Shown here one piece after another: positions 1 to 12,400 of a stretch of DNA of 64,000 nucleotides (positions are counted from its first letter, which is position 1; every line of letters starts with the position of its first letter). The notes beneath the pieces were generated by a model. It saw nothing but the letters and a program-made list of their open reading frames with translations. It did not search any database and was not told where the DNA came from. Origin of the DNA: Gossypium raimondii (taxonomy: Eukaryota > Streptophyta > Magnoliopsida > Malvales > Malvaceae); the NCBI RefSeq assembly GCF_025698545.1, contig NC_068567.1:3906001-3970000 (forward strand). The letters run 5' to 3'. A program made the translations under genes and the position numbers.

Positions 1-3000
1 AGGGGAGCCACCTTGAGGGAAAGAAGCAAGAGATTTGCCACAGGCACCTTTCAGCAAATCAACATTATCAGCAAAGGCCACATGTCCGTCAGCCGTGATT
101 CCCCAGTAAAGAGGAACCTTACCAACTTGATCCTGCCAATATCATCCCACCCCCAAACATTTCTCAAATTAATATCCAACTTGTCAACGGATTTAGGAGG
201 AGGACTTTTTTTAGAAAAAATATTTAAATTGTTGTTTGTCCAAAATCAACAAATCTTTCGATCAGTTAGTATTATCTTTGAGCTAAGAGTAACTCTATTG
301 AGAGTCTAAGTGCCAAAGGTAGGGTTTATAAAACAAGAGCGCTTTCTTGGATCCCATTAGTAGGTGACCATGCGCCTTGCATGATCCGATCCAACAAAAT
401 GCTCCCACTCTATGAACCTCACCTTTAGCTCGAGCTCTCTATAGAGTCAAGAGATAAAATCTCAACTCGACCTAAGGACAATACTAGCTCATTTAAAGGT
501 CTACTAACTCCAAACGGACAACACTTCGAAAATTATTTTGAAAAAGAGTCAAACTCTCTTCAACAAGATATTAAAAATTATTAGATCATTTTTATTCAAA
601 CAGTTTGAAATTCAATCAACTTTAAGGTTTAGGTAAATTTTAAAATCAAGTTCAAACTGAAAACTCTTCTTTCTTACTTAAAGAATTTATGGAATTTCGG
701 GGTTGTTGGAGTCGTCTTTGGGGCCCGGAAAAAATTTTTGGCCCGCCTCCTAGGCCCGGCCCGGCCCGGCCCGAAATATGGGTCTAAAATTTTGCCTAGG
801 CCCGGCCCGGGAAAAATATCATAAGCCCGAGCCCAACCCGGCCCATTTTTAAAATAAACATTAAAAAAGTATTTTAAAAATAAAAAATAAAAAATTTATT
901 TTAAAAGTATTTTAAAATTTAAAAATAAAAATAAAAAATATATATTTATTATATTTGGGCTGGGTCGGGCTGGGCCTGGGCCAACAAAGTGGTGCCCATA
1001 TTTCGGGCCTATATTTTTACCCGAACCCTTCCATATTTCGGGCGGGCCGTCGGGCCGGGCCGCATGAACAGGTCTAGTTCAAACTACTTGTTTGAGGTTT
1101 TAAAGTTTCAAACCAGGTCATTACACATACGAGTCATTAAATGTTCTAATTACTTCAAGTCCATGATTAAATTAATCTAGAACACGGATAAAGATAATGG
1201 GCATTTAAAACAATTTTTTGTCTCCACCCCTAATCTAAATTTGGGTTAAAAAAGTTTGGATTGTTGTCAAATTAAGTAAAATCTATATAAATTTGAGTGT
1301 ATCTATTTTTTTTTTTAAATTTAGATCAAAATTGATAGGTTTAAAACAACATCTAAAGATTAAGGAGAGAGAGTAATTGAACTTACAGAAGCCACAAACA
1401 AGGTGGAGGTGGAGTTGTCAAAGACAATGAAAGAAAAGGATCCATTCAGATGGGCAACCATATGGCTGGGAGGGTAAGGTGCTCTGTCACGAAGAGCCTT
1501 GTAAGCTTCTATCACCAACACCACCTCTGTTGCTGACTTACCAAGTCCATATTGCTGCTTTAAACTCCCTAAGTTATCAAGTGCCCCCTCAAACATGCAG
1601 AATATTTCATCTTTCACCGCGAATGACCTGCCATTAACGTATTTTATGAAATTGAAAAAGTTAGTCCCATTGGATAAAACACTTAAATTTCATCATAAAA
1701 TTATTTACTTAAAAATCAACAATTTAATAATTTATACTTAATAAATTAATAAAAGTTAGAAGTTCAAATTCATATATTACTGATAATTAGACCAATTTCT
1801 CACTTTTTATAAAATAAAATAATTGAATTCTAACATATTAAAATTAAAAGAAAACTAACTTGTCCGAAAAATTAAAAACTAAAATTCTCACTTTTTTATA
1901 AAATAAAAGATGAAATTCATAATTAAATATAATTTATTATTATGTTAAAACTTAACCATTATCTTCTCAATGAAAATTTATTTTATAAATGATTCCCACC
2001 ACATCATTCATGGTTCCTTTCCAATTATTTAATCATATTTCAACAATTTTATTCATGTTATTCATACACAATGTTGATAATTTTTTTGAATCTCGAATCC
2101 CAAATCTCAAATTTGAAATCCAAAACCCCAAATATAAACCTCGAACCTAAACTTGAAACTCTAAGGTTATTTTAGGATTTTATGTTTTGAATTTAAAATT
2201 CGGGTTCAGGATTCCATATTTAAGTTCGGATTTAGAATTCAAATTAAAAATTTCGAGTTCAAAATAATAAAAAAAATACCAAAATTATATATAAATAACA
2301 TACAAAAATTACTAAAATATCATTAAATTATTAAAAATAGAACCTAAATAATTTCTCCTTTTCAATAACCTAACAAGCATATCACTGCCCTTTCGGCCTC
2401 AAATCACTGTCCACCACGAGGGTCCCAATCCTATTTAGGCAACCTTATATATTTAAAATATAGACGTATATTTAAAAAGGCATAATGATTTATTTGATCC
2501 TCCAATTATACAAAACAATCATTTTAGCTTTATATTTAATTTTTCACCTTTTTAACTCTTAAACTGACTTTTTTAATCAAATCACTCAAAAAATGAAAAA
2601 TTAATTTTCTTTAACTTTGTTGATGTTGCATACATTTGGATGATATGTCAAGATTTAATTACTTTTTAAAATTTTAAAATTCAAAAAATTTATAAAAACT
2701 ATTTTTTAAATTAATTAAATGTTAATGTGTCACCTATTTGGTAATCCACATATATGACACATCAGCAAAGTTAACAAATGTTAACTTTTCTATCTATTTT
2801 AGGGTGATTTGACAAAATACAAATTTAAAAGCTAAAAGAGGTGAAAAATTAAATGGAGGGTTAAAATAATTTTTTTATAAAATTGGAGGACCAAAAATTT
2901 ATTATGCCGTTTAAAAATAACATATAATTTGAAACTAATTAATAACAACACATGTAATATGTATGATATTAAATAAAAATTATATTATATTATGAATAAA

Positions 3001-4806
3001 ATGAAATTTAAATAAGTAAATACTTTAAAAATATTAAATCGACTATTATTGGTGGAGGTAATAAAGCGTATAAATAAAATTAAAATGTATAAATTATTTT
3101 AAAATAAAATTTTGATTAAATGATCAAATTAAAATTTTATTAATCAAATGTCATGAGTTCAATCTAATCATATATCAAATTATTTATTGATTTTTAAAAA
3201 TAAATTAAATTGAAATAATTTTAATTTATAACACTAATTCAATATTTAAATAATAATATAAATATTTAAAATTAAAATTATGTATCAAATTATTAGTTTT
3301 AATTGGGAAATTAAAACACTCTTCCCTTATAGGATACTAATCCAAAATTTATTCCCATCAATATCATATAATAAAGAAATAGCAATTTTATGTACAAAAT
3401 CATCTGGCCATCCACTAGTACTAGTGGTGACTATACTCATAAGTTACAATCAGATGTCCTGGATGTTAGACACGTGTATGGTTGAAATTAAATCTAAAAA
3501 ATCCTATTTTGAAAGTCCGTATTTCAATGTCATCAAAATATGGCCACACGTAAACCAATCCCCGGACCCCACCCCACCCACCAATGAAAATGAAAAATCA
3601 TTATGACTTTACGTTGGACCGAGTTATCTGGTTCTGTGGTCCGCAAAACAAATATAGATGTGATTGTGTCATCTGAGTCTGTAGTGTTACGGAAAAAGGA
3701 CTTCCACTAAAATGAATTTTTTGTTCACTATAATTTGTTGATATTTTATTTAGTATAAATAAAAGTTAATTAATTAATCTCTATACTTTAAAAATAATTT
3801 AAAAATAATTTTTTAGTTAAAATCCACAATTAAATGATGATGTGAAAATAATACCCAAGATGAAATTTATTTTATTTTAGAAAACGTAAAATTCAACATG
3901 ATGTATTAAAAATTTGGATAAATGGGAAAATGAAAACATATTTTTTAATCCTATTTATCCTTTAATCTATCTTACTGACATAATTTTATTTTGAAAAAAT
4001 CAAACCATCACTTACAACAAATACAAATAAAATATTTAACAAAATGACCAATTTGTACCTTTTTTTTTTCTATCATACGATGGTTAATTTGCTCATCTTT
4101 TTAGTGGAAAGAGCAAAATACAATTCAATTCCTTATACAAGTGCCTCTGCGATATTTTTACCCGTTTTTTCTCTCTTCTTTTATATCTACTTTAATTTTA
4201 AGTTCCCAGTTGACATGGGCAAATTCACATATTTTTTTAATGGGCCAAAATTGGATAATAAATTTTTAGATATCAAAGCATAATTTTACAATGTATTAAT
4301 TTATGATTTCATCATTTTTAAGGGATTAAACATAATTTTCTTTATTTTGGAGGTCAAAATATAATTTTACCATAAATTAATTTTAATTTAATCATTTAAT
4401 AGTAACTTATATAGTAATTTTTCCATTTGAATGCTCAGATTTGTCTCTACTAATTGAATCGGTATCACAAATGAAATAAACACCAATTCAATTGAAAAAT
4501 ATCTAAACTACTATTCTACCTACAAGATTCTTTATTCAAATCAACACTTGTGATGTTTCTATTCTAGTTATTATAACTTCATATATGTTGAACTAATAGA
4601 AAATCTTTTAAATTGTATTATTTTAAAACTTAAAAACTTAAATATTTGTGCACACATAAATAAGTTTTAATTATTAACTTTTTCAAAATCTTTTGAATTA
4701 TATTTTAATAAGTTCTTAAATTTTAATTTATAAATCTATAACATAAATCAATCTTTCACTTAAAGATACGATTTGAGTTAATCTGTTACTAACTTAATTG
4801 AAAAAA

Positions 4807-4845
<39 letters not shown>

Positions 4846-5858
4846 CAAATAAAAATATTATTACGATAATATTAATCTCTCTTAATAATTTATATAAAAT
4901 TATTAAAATAATCTATTTAATGGGTGTGATGTGCAAAATTTAACTAAATGATGAAAGTTTAACTAAATAACAGTAGGTTTTAAATATATATTTTAAAATA
5001 TTTATAAAAACAATATAATATTTTAATATTTTTAAAATATCTAAATTAAATTAATTTTATTTTTAAATAAATATAATATTCTATATATCAAAATTATTTT
5101 TTAACATCTATTACGTGACGTCAATTCAAATTTAAGTTCATACAAAAATATTTAAAAATTATTTATTACAAATTTTATGGAAAAGTACTAAAATTTTAAT
5201 GTCAAGCATATAATTGGGTGTTGAATCTATTTTAAAAACAGAATAAATTGAACGTCAAGTATTACGTAATACTTATAATTTTCTATTTGTTCATCTAGAA
5301 AACAATCGTCAGCCTCCGATTAATTAAATTAATTTCTCAGTTCCTTTAAAAATCTTCAGGGATTACGAAGCTTTAGATCAACTTAAGAAGCTATAGATGA
5401 AAATTTTATATGAACAAAATTTTATTAGTAATTATTTGCGTAAATTTATATTGTAAATTATGAAATTTTAATTGAAACAGTTGAACACTGTTTTGATCAA
5501 CTTAAGAAGCTAGAGATGAAAATTTTAAATTCGGATAATTTTGCTCTTAATCTCACTTAAACATATGAAATAAATGAAAATCACGACGGTTTCTTAGCCT
5601 TATCGATCATCAAATGATCCAATGGTTAAGATCCAACGTGATTGATATTTTTTACCTGGGAAGTAAAGCAGACTCGTTACGGTGAGAATACGCGAATTGG
5701 ACATGATCTCCGATCTGCAAGGACACGGTGGAGGGGTTTGCCTCGATGAACCGTTTCACAAGAGCGTCCGCCGTTATCTTAGGCGACGGCGTCCTGCAAC
5801 CGGCCGCCACCAGCTCGTCCGGCGGGGACACTATCGCTCCGCTGAATACTCCCAACAT
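1..5858 (-). CDS. AILP1: AILP1/TSJT1-like aluminium-induced protein (YGL/LRDR family), 3' end off the window
   Basis: Three exons are visible: 5858-5656, 1627-1387 and 132 to the left edge (192 codons, phases agree). The protein starts MLGVFSGAIVSPPDELV, carries the family motifs QQYGLGKSA and YKALRDRAPYPPSH in exon 2, and reads GKVPLYWGITADGHVAFAD in exon 3. The family (DUF3700) has a class-II glutamine amidotransferase-like fold, is induced by aluminium, auxin or dormancy cues, and has no firmly known reaction. I chose the ATG at 5858; the in-frame upstream GTG with its lysine run is not a start. Intron 1 is unusually long (about 4.0 kb) and contains a MITE; intron 2 contains a GGCCCGG-type MITE. 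The remaining C-terminal part lies beyond the left edge. Family assignment is very secure; the symbol is by homology. Confidence 0.93.
719..1076. mobile_element. hAT-type GGCCCGG MITE, copy 1 (left end damaged)
   Basis: Lies in intron 2 of the AILP1 gene. The right end reads CATGAACAGGTCTA, the reverse complement of the intact family end TAGACCTGTTCATG. The interior has GGCCCGG runs on both sides of an A/T core, as in the copies at 6695, 30293, 32743 and 42249. The left terminal ~20 bp do not match the family, so the copy is truncated or decayed and no convincing target duplication is seen. Confidence 0.7.
2479..2908. mobile_element. Mutator-like MITE with long inverted repeats
   Basis: Starts GGCATAATGATTT and ends in the inverted equivalent (AAATTTATTATGCC). 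The arms pair over roughly 100 bp (for example TTTAATTTTTCACCT on the left against AGGTGAAAAATTAAA on the right). It is flanked by 9-bp direct repeats atttaaaaa and gtttaaaaa (8 of 9 match), the target duplication size typical of Mutator-like elements. It has no coding capacity. It lies in intron 1 of the AILP1 gene. Confidence 0.7.
2918..5640. other. Remainder of AILP1 intron 1, AT-rich, no gene
   Basis: No supported coding sequence. 3380-3680 is less AT-rich than its surroundings and contains an ACGTG core (gacacgtgta near 3470) and a C-rich stretch near 3565. 4812-4843 is a pure (AT)16 microsatellite. Around 5370-5530 a short motif containing gatcaacttaagaagct occurs twice. Confidence 0.5.
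4812..4843. repeat. (AT)16 microsatellite
   Basis: An uninterrupted dinucleotide run inside intron 1 of the AILP1 gene. Confidence 0.95.
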
Positions 5859-5989
5859 TTTTTTTTTCACTCAAAACAAATATTCTCTGAAGGAAAGATG
5901 AGCAATTGTTTTTTTGGTCGGAACTAGAAGAATCTATACAGAGCTCGAATATAGGAATGAATAAACAAAAATGGGCGGGGACGCAATTG

Positions 5990-5998
5990 CATTTATAG
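5990..5998 (-). promoter_or_regulatory. Likely TATA box of the AILP1 gene
   Basis: On the minus strand the sequence is CTATAAATG, about 130 bp upstream of the ATG at 5858. That is a plausible distance for a plant TATA box plus a roughly 100-nt leader. Position and motif only; no start site is known. Confidence 0.5.
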
Positions 5999-6019
5999 GA
6001 AATAAATACAAATATATGG

Positions 6020-6490
6020 GTTAATTTCATTAAATGTCCTTAGTAGTTTGATCTAAATTATATATTAGTCCCTGAACTTCAAAATATCTTAATTAAATCC
6101 TCAAAGTCTTTGTGTTAGTCTATGGCTATGCATCAAATTGAACGCTAAATTTTAGCTCAGATTTGCGGGCTATCATATTTAAAAGGTTAATTATATCATT
6201 TTATACCTAAATTTGTCTTCAATATTCAATTTGGTGCCTAGACCATACCAAATGATTTCATGTGACCCAATGAACGTTTGACACGTGTGTTTTAGTAAAA
6301 AGACCTAGGTACTTAATTGAGACAAAAAAATTGTAGGGTACCAAATAAATATCGAAGCCAAACTCAAGTACCTAGCTAAGACAAAAGGAAAATTTAAGTA
6401 TCAATTTGAAAAAATCCATGTACCAAATTGAACATTGAAGTCAAGCTTAAGTATCAAATTGGGACAAAAAAATTTCAAATACCAAATAAT
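6020..6490. repeat. Dispersed fold-back repeat of the 'tagtcc / ggtacc' type
   Basis: Short phrases such as aatttggtgcctaga and gtaccaaataa recur in direct and inverted orientation here. Similar phrases appear near 7900-8400, 24600, 31000, 34700 and 50300-50700. This looks like decayed MITE or fold-back material upstream of the AILP1 gene. Boundaries are uncertain. Confidence 0.4.
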
Positions 6491-6694
6491 TTATTAACCT
6501 TATTTAAAACATGTGGACCAAATCATAAACATATTTGTATCTATGGTATGAACAATTTAGAATTAACATGTTTAAAAAATTGTAAATATTAATGCCACCG
6601 TTCTTTATATTATATCTAAGTTATTTATGTAATAAATAACACGTCTACGTGTTTTAAATATATTCTATGTTAAATTCAAACTAGCATTTAGTAC

Positions 6695-7242
6695 TAGAGT
6701 TGCCTATGGGCCGGGCCAAGTAAAAAAATTAGGCCCGTTTTTTAGGCCTTGGCCTAACCCGAAAATTGGGCTTAGATTTTCTTAATATAGGTTTGGATAA
6801 AAATGCTAAAACTTGAACTTGGCTCGACCCTTCCGTTTTAAAATTTTTTATATTATTATTTTTATATAAAAATAAATTTAAAAATATATTACATCAAATA
6901 CACTAAAAACGTTAAAATAAATGTTTCCTTATAAATGATTTTAAAAAATATAAATACTTAAATAATACTAAGATAAGTGCAACTTAACAAGCAAAAATCT
7001 CTACAATAGTAGCAAAATTAATAATAAAATAAGAATTATACAATATCCAAACAATAACAGTAAAATGATATCAAAACAGTAAAAAAAATAGCACTTTTTC
7101 ATTTTTTTTGCAAATTTGGGCTGGGCCCTGGTCAAAAATCTTACCCAATGCCTATCGAAGCTCATTTTTTGAGTCTATATTTTTCCAAACTCTTTCACTT
7201 TTTGGGTGAACTTTTTGGTGATCCGGCTCATGGACAAGTCTA
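6695..7242. mobile_element. hAT-type GGCCCGG MITE, copy 2
   Basis: Begins TAGAGTTGCCTATGGGCC and ends with GGCTCATGGACAAGTCTA, an imperfect terminal inverted repeat. It is flanked by 8-bp repeats tttagtac and tttagcac (7 of 8 match), the hAT signature. The 548-bp interior is AT-rich and non-coding. It sits about 840 bp upstream of the AILP1 start codon, between that gene and an ACGTG box at 7541. Confidence 0.85.
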
Positions 7243-7540
7243 TTTAGCACTCAAGCTTGCATCATAGTGATTGAAGGACTTAATTTATATTATATTGATA
7301 TTTAGAGAACTTGCTTTAAACATTTTGAAGTTTAAAAATTAATTTAGAATCTAAGCCCACGTATAGTAAGCCCACGTATAGTTTGGAACTTCGGGGGACG
7401 TCTGATGAAATTAAACCATTATACACGACAAGGGCATTATCGTAAACACGTATCTCGTTGATTCTGTTTTTATTTTTATTGGGTTTATTTTTCGTATTAA
7501 AAAATAAGGCATACGTTAATAATCTAAAGAATGAATATGG

Positions 7541-7550
7541 GACACGTGGC
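7541..7550. promoter_or_regulatory. G-box/ABRE-like element
   Basis: The sequence gacacgtggc matches the ACGTGGC core bound by bZIP/ABF factors. It lies about 1.7 kb upstream of the AILP1 start, now separated from it by the MITE at 6695-7242. Motif match only; function is inferred. Confidence 0.3.
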
Positions 7551-7851
7551 AGTAGGTCCTACCAAGCTGGCGATTATTCTTAGCTTAGATGCTCTGGTCG
7601 TGACATACGTTATCTTAGGTTGCGGGGGGGCCTATGATAGTATCCTCGTTATATTGGCATTTGGAATATGATTTTTCTTATGAACAATTAGGGAAATGCA
7701 TTTACTAATTAAAATTAAAGAAAGATATTTCGTAAACCGAATTTTTAGACTTCATATGTAGTATTGTGATGATAATAAGTGTTCAATTGAGCATATTAAA
7801 ATATTAGACATAAATAAGAATAATATAAATTTTTGCTTTTCAACTTAGCAA

Positions 7852-8405
7852 TTAGGTTCGTTTTGATAAATATACTTTTCTCTGATCCATTTTAGTCCTT
7901 GAGCTTGGTATGTAAATTCATTTTTATCCATGAATTTGGATTTTGTCAATATTTGATTATATGACCAGTGTTACTGGAACAGGACTGGATTAGACGGATC
8001 GAGAACTGGTTGATATAACAAGTTGGACAAAGGGGTACCAAAATCGAAAACCAAGACAAAAGTCGATAGTTGAACAAGTTGAATTAGCTTAATTTTTTTA
8101 TAAATTTTTAATTAATTATTTAATTATTGTTGGTCTAATGTCCGAACCGATCAAACTGGTTGAATTGAGAACAAGTGGTTTGATTTGTTCAACCACCAGT
8201 CTGGTTATTAAAGTACTAAATGTGACACTCTGAAATTATTTAATTTTCAAGTGATGATGTGGCACGGCCATCAAACTTTTTTATTATTCAAGTTAAGGGA
8301 CCAAAATCGACTTAGTCGTCAAGTTTAAGTATCAAAGTGGACAAAAAAGTAGAGATACCAAAGTAAACCTAATTGCAAGTTCAAGGACCAAATAATATAT
8401 TTATC
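7852..8405. mobile_element. Putative long-TIR fold-back element
   Basis: The left side (aattaggttcgttttgataaa, followed by 'tccattttagtccttgagctt') is roughly the inverse of the right side ('caagttcaaggacca', preceded by aaagtaaacctaatt). The arms are diverged and I could not define a target duplication. Confidence 0.4.
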
Positions 8406-8409
8406 CAAA

Positions 8410-9066
8410 ATAAAAATGTATATAAAATAAATGAGACAGTAGTAATTTTTTAACTCTACTTGTGGAATTAATACAATATTTTTTTTATAGATAAAACTAT
8501 TAAAATTATTTGTTGGCCAATTAATATCTATTAATTCAATTTTATATGTATTTAATTATTAATTATTATTTTTACAATTTTATTCGAACCTAAATTATCT
8601 TTAATATTATTAATATCTTATAAATTATGGATGGAATTTTTAAATTGCATGATAGAATCAAGAATTTGGAGCATATCTAATGTCTTTATATGAGTATATT
8701 TAAAGCAAGTTGCTTATCTTCCATCCTGAAACCAATGAAGGAATCATCTTTTGGGGGAAAGTTTACTGTAATAGCGGGTCCGATAACCTTTTTTATTTAT
8801 TTATTTATAGAAAACAACTGCCTACAATAAGGCTGATGGAAGCTTATATTAACCACTTGTTGATGAGCATTTTCTTCGAACAAAGAATTAGCATGATCAG
8901 GTGGGTCTTCAAAAGTCGATAATTTATTAAGATCGCTAAGAATAATTTTAGCTATGCAACTGTCAGTCTATTATATTTTCGCGGGACATGCTGATAAACT
9001 TTAATTTATGTAATATCCAAATATAAATATGTATGGTTGTGAAATTTGATTATTGTGTTTGGGTTT
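8410..9066. other. Intergenic, no gene recognised
   Basis: AT-rich sequence. A 70-codon open frame at 8710-8922 shows no recognisable motif and no splice partners, and I do not support it as a gene. Confidence 0.4.
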
Positions 9067-9374
9067 TGTAAAAATAGAACGCTGGTAATGACAATATATC
9101 GCAAAGAAAAGAGAAATAAAAATAAAGAACACAGAATTTTTATGTGGAAACTCTTTCAGGAAAAAAACCATTGGTAGAGGAGAAGAAAATTTACTATGTC
9201 AAATTCGAATGATTACAAGAGGAGTTTCAACTACATCTATTTATAGGTTACTTAATTCTAATCAAAGTCAAATATATTATATTCATAAATACTAAATCTT
9301 CTAAAAAGAAGATATATTTTGTTTAGCTTGACTTGCAAGCAATTTCTTAGAATTTGGGTCACACAACTCTAACA
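9067..9374 (-). repeat. 3' LTR of the copia element
   Basis: 308 bp with TGTAAAAATAG at the left border and CTCTAACA at the right. It aligns along its length with 13693-14030 and lacks the ~24-bp partial duplication present there (around 13908-13935). Confidence 0.9.
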
Positions 9375-9386
9375 ATCTCCACCTTG
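9375..9386 (-). other. Polypurine tract of the copia element
   Basis: On the minus strand AAGGTGGAGAT lies immediately before the 3' LTR start (TGTTAGAG). This is the usual position and composition of the plus-strand primer. Confidence 0.8.
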
Positions 9387-9447
9387 ACACGAATTCTCAA
9401 CAAACAAGTTTTTCACCTCTTCCATAAAACCCCTTAAGGGTTTAACT

Positions 9448-12400
9448 TTAACAATAAACACCAATCAAGTCTAAGCAATGCTCAAACTTGGTTATAGGAA
9501 GTGACTTAGTCATCATATCTACAAGATTTTCATGAGTACTAATTTTGCTTACAACAATATCACCACGAGCAACAATATTACGAACAAAATGATACCGAAT
9601 ATTAATGTGTTTTATTATTTCATGAAACATTTGATCTTTTGTAAGGAATATGACACTCTGACTGTCACAAAATATTGTACTGATTTGAAGGTATTCATTG
9701 AGTTCACTAAAGAGTCCCTTCAACCAAATAGCTTCTTTATAAGCCTCAGTAATCGCCATGTACTCAACTTTAGTGGTAGACAAAGCGACTGTAGTTTGCA
9801 AAGTGGCTTTCCAACTGATTGCACAACCTCCGATTGTAAAGACATAACCTGTAAGAGATCTTCTTCTATCAAGGTCTCTAGCAAAATCAGCATCAACATA
9901 CCCAATGACTCCATCTCTAGTTCTTCCAAACTATAAGCAAACATCAGTAGTACTTCGTAAGTATCTTAAAATCCACTGAACTGCTTTCCAATGTTCTTTA
10001 CCAGGATTCGCCATGTATCTGCTAACTGCACTAACTGCATATGATAAATCTGGACGTGAACAAACCATAGCATACATGAGAGATCCCACAACACTAGAGT
10101 ATGAAACATGTGACATGTACTAAATCTCATCATCTGATTGTAGAGATAAAGCCAATGAAAGTCTGAAATGGACTGCTAAATGAGTACTAATAGGCTTAGC
10201 ACTCTGCATATTAAACTTGCAAAGAACTTTCTCAATGTACCCCTTCTGACTTAGGTACAATTTACTTGCTTTTCTATTTCTGAGAATCTCCATGCCAAGT
10301 ATCTTCTTTATTGGTCCCAAATCTCTTATCTTAAATTCTTCACTTAGTTGGGCTTTGACCTTTCTTATCTCTCATTTATCTTTTGCTGCTATCAACATGT
10401 CATCAACATAAAAGACTAGATACACAAAAGAACCATCACTGTTTTTCTTAAAGTAAACACAACTATCAAAACTACTTCTTTTGAAATCATGAGAAATCAT
10501 AGAGGAATCAAACCTCTTGTACCACTGTCTTGGTGACTGTTTCAAACCGTAAAGGTACTTTTTCAGCAAGCAAACATAGTCCTCTTTTTCTGAGACTGTA
10601 AAATCCTCTGGTTGTTGCATGTAAATATCCTCCTCAAGTTCTCCATGCAAAAATGTAGTTTTTACATCTAACTACTCAAGCTCTAAATCATGCATGGCCA
10701 CAATACCAAGTAAAGCTCGAATCAAACTATGTTTCACAACTGGGGAGAACATATCTGTGAAGTCCACTCTTGGAATTTAACTGTAACCCTTTACAACAAG
10801 CCTTGCTTTATATCTGTGTTCTTCAACTCTTGGAGTCCCTTCTTTCTTTTTAAAAACCCATTTACAATGAACAACCTTTTTACCTTTAGGAAGTTTCACA
10901 AGATCCCATGTTCTGTTTTTGTGGAGTGATTCCATCTCCTCTTACATAGCAAACATCTAATTTTTTAGTCTTCATAGCTAACCGCCTCAGAATAATTAGA
11001 TGCCTTTTGGTTTGCATCTATATCTTCACCACATTTAAAGCATAAGCAACTAGATTAGCCTCGGCATACTTCTTTAGAGATTTAATTTCTCTTCTAGTTT
11101 TGTTTTTGGCGATAGAGTATTGTGGTAAAAAAACAACTCTATTCTGAATTTTTGTATTGACTTGAAGAGTTCTTATCTATTGTAGATTCTGGATTAATCT
11201 AATGCTCCACCTGCTTTTGATTTTCTTTATTGGAAAAGTATTTAAGAGATAAGTTAGGTAGCATAGTAGTTTCATCAAAAACAATATCTCTGTTAATCAC
11301 AACTTTTCTATTTTCAGGACACCATAATTTATACCCTTTTACACCAGCTTTATAGCCAAGAAAAACATATTTAATAGGTCTCGGTTCTAATTTTCCATTA
11401 TCAACATGAGCATACGTAGGACACTCAAAGATCTTTAAATCAGAATAGTCAGCAGGATTACCAGACCATATCTGTTGTAGAGTCTTTTTCTCAATGGCAA
11501 TGAATGGAGATCGGTTGATAAAAAAACATGTAGTAGAGACTGTTTCGGCCCAAAATGACTTTGGTAAGTTGGCATTTGATAACATACATTGAACTTTCTC
11601 CATGATTATTCTGTTTATTCATTATGCAACGCTGTTTTGCTGTGGAGTATGACTAACTGTCAAGTGTCTCACGATCCCTTCTGACTTGCATAGTTTATTG
11701 AACTCATCAGAACAGAATTCTAAGTCATTGTCTGTACGGAGATATTTTATTTGTTTTCCCATCTATTTTTTAATCATAGTTTTCCAAGACTTAAATGCAG
11801 AAAGCACATCACTTTTTTACTTCAGGAAGAACACTCAAACTTTTCTAGAAAAATCATCAATAAAAGTTAACATATAATTAACTCCACCTCCCGAATGCAC
11901 TCTGGATGGCCCACACAGATCAAAATGAATATATTCTAACGTTCTCTTCGTGTTATGGATTCCTCTAGTGAATCAAACTCTCTTTTGCTTCCCAAAAATG
12001 CAGTCCTCACAGAACTTTAGTTTTCCAAGACTTAAATGCAGAAAACACATCGCTTTTCTGCTTTAGGAAGAACGCCTAAACTTTTTTGGAAAAATCATCA
12101 ATAAAAGTTAGCATATAATTAGCTCCACCTCTTGAAGGCACTCTGGATGGCCCCACAGATCAAAATAAATATACTCCAACGTTCCCTTCGTGTTATGAAT
12201 TCCTCTAGTGAATCAAACTCTCTTTTACTTCCCAAAAACGCAGTGCTCACAAAACTTTAGTTTGCAAATTCCTTACCCATCAAGAAGTCCTCTTTTGCTC
12301 AATTCTGCCATGCCATTCTCACTCATATGCCCTAAGCGCATATGCCAAATTTTAGCAATATCATCATCTGGCAAGGAAGAGGAAGCGACAGCTGCATCAC

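Noticed and set aside
650-657. gttcaaac at 650-657 as the left target duplication of MITE copy 1 (match at 1077-1084)
   Set aside because: The base after 657 does not begin a family terminus, so the 8-mer match may be chance.
4044-4283. 79-codon open frame in AILP1 intron 1
   Set aside because: Composition is A/T-driven (Phe/Tyr-rich), there is no known motif, and it lies inside a well-supported intron.
5859-5870. Upstream extension of AILP1 with a lysine run
   Set aside because: It would start at GTG; family members begin at the next ATG (MLGVFSGAIV).
8710-8922. 70-codon plus-strand open frame left of the copia element
   Set aside because: No recognisable motif, no supporting splice or promoter structure, and surrounding sequence is repeat-derived.
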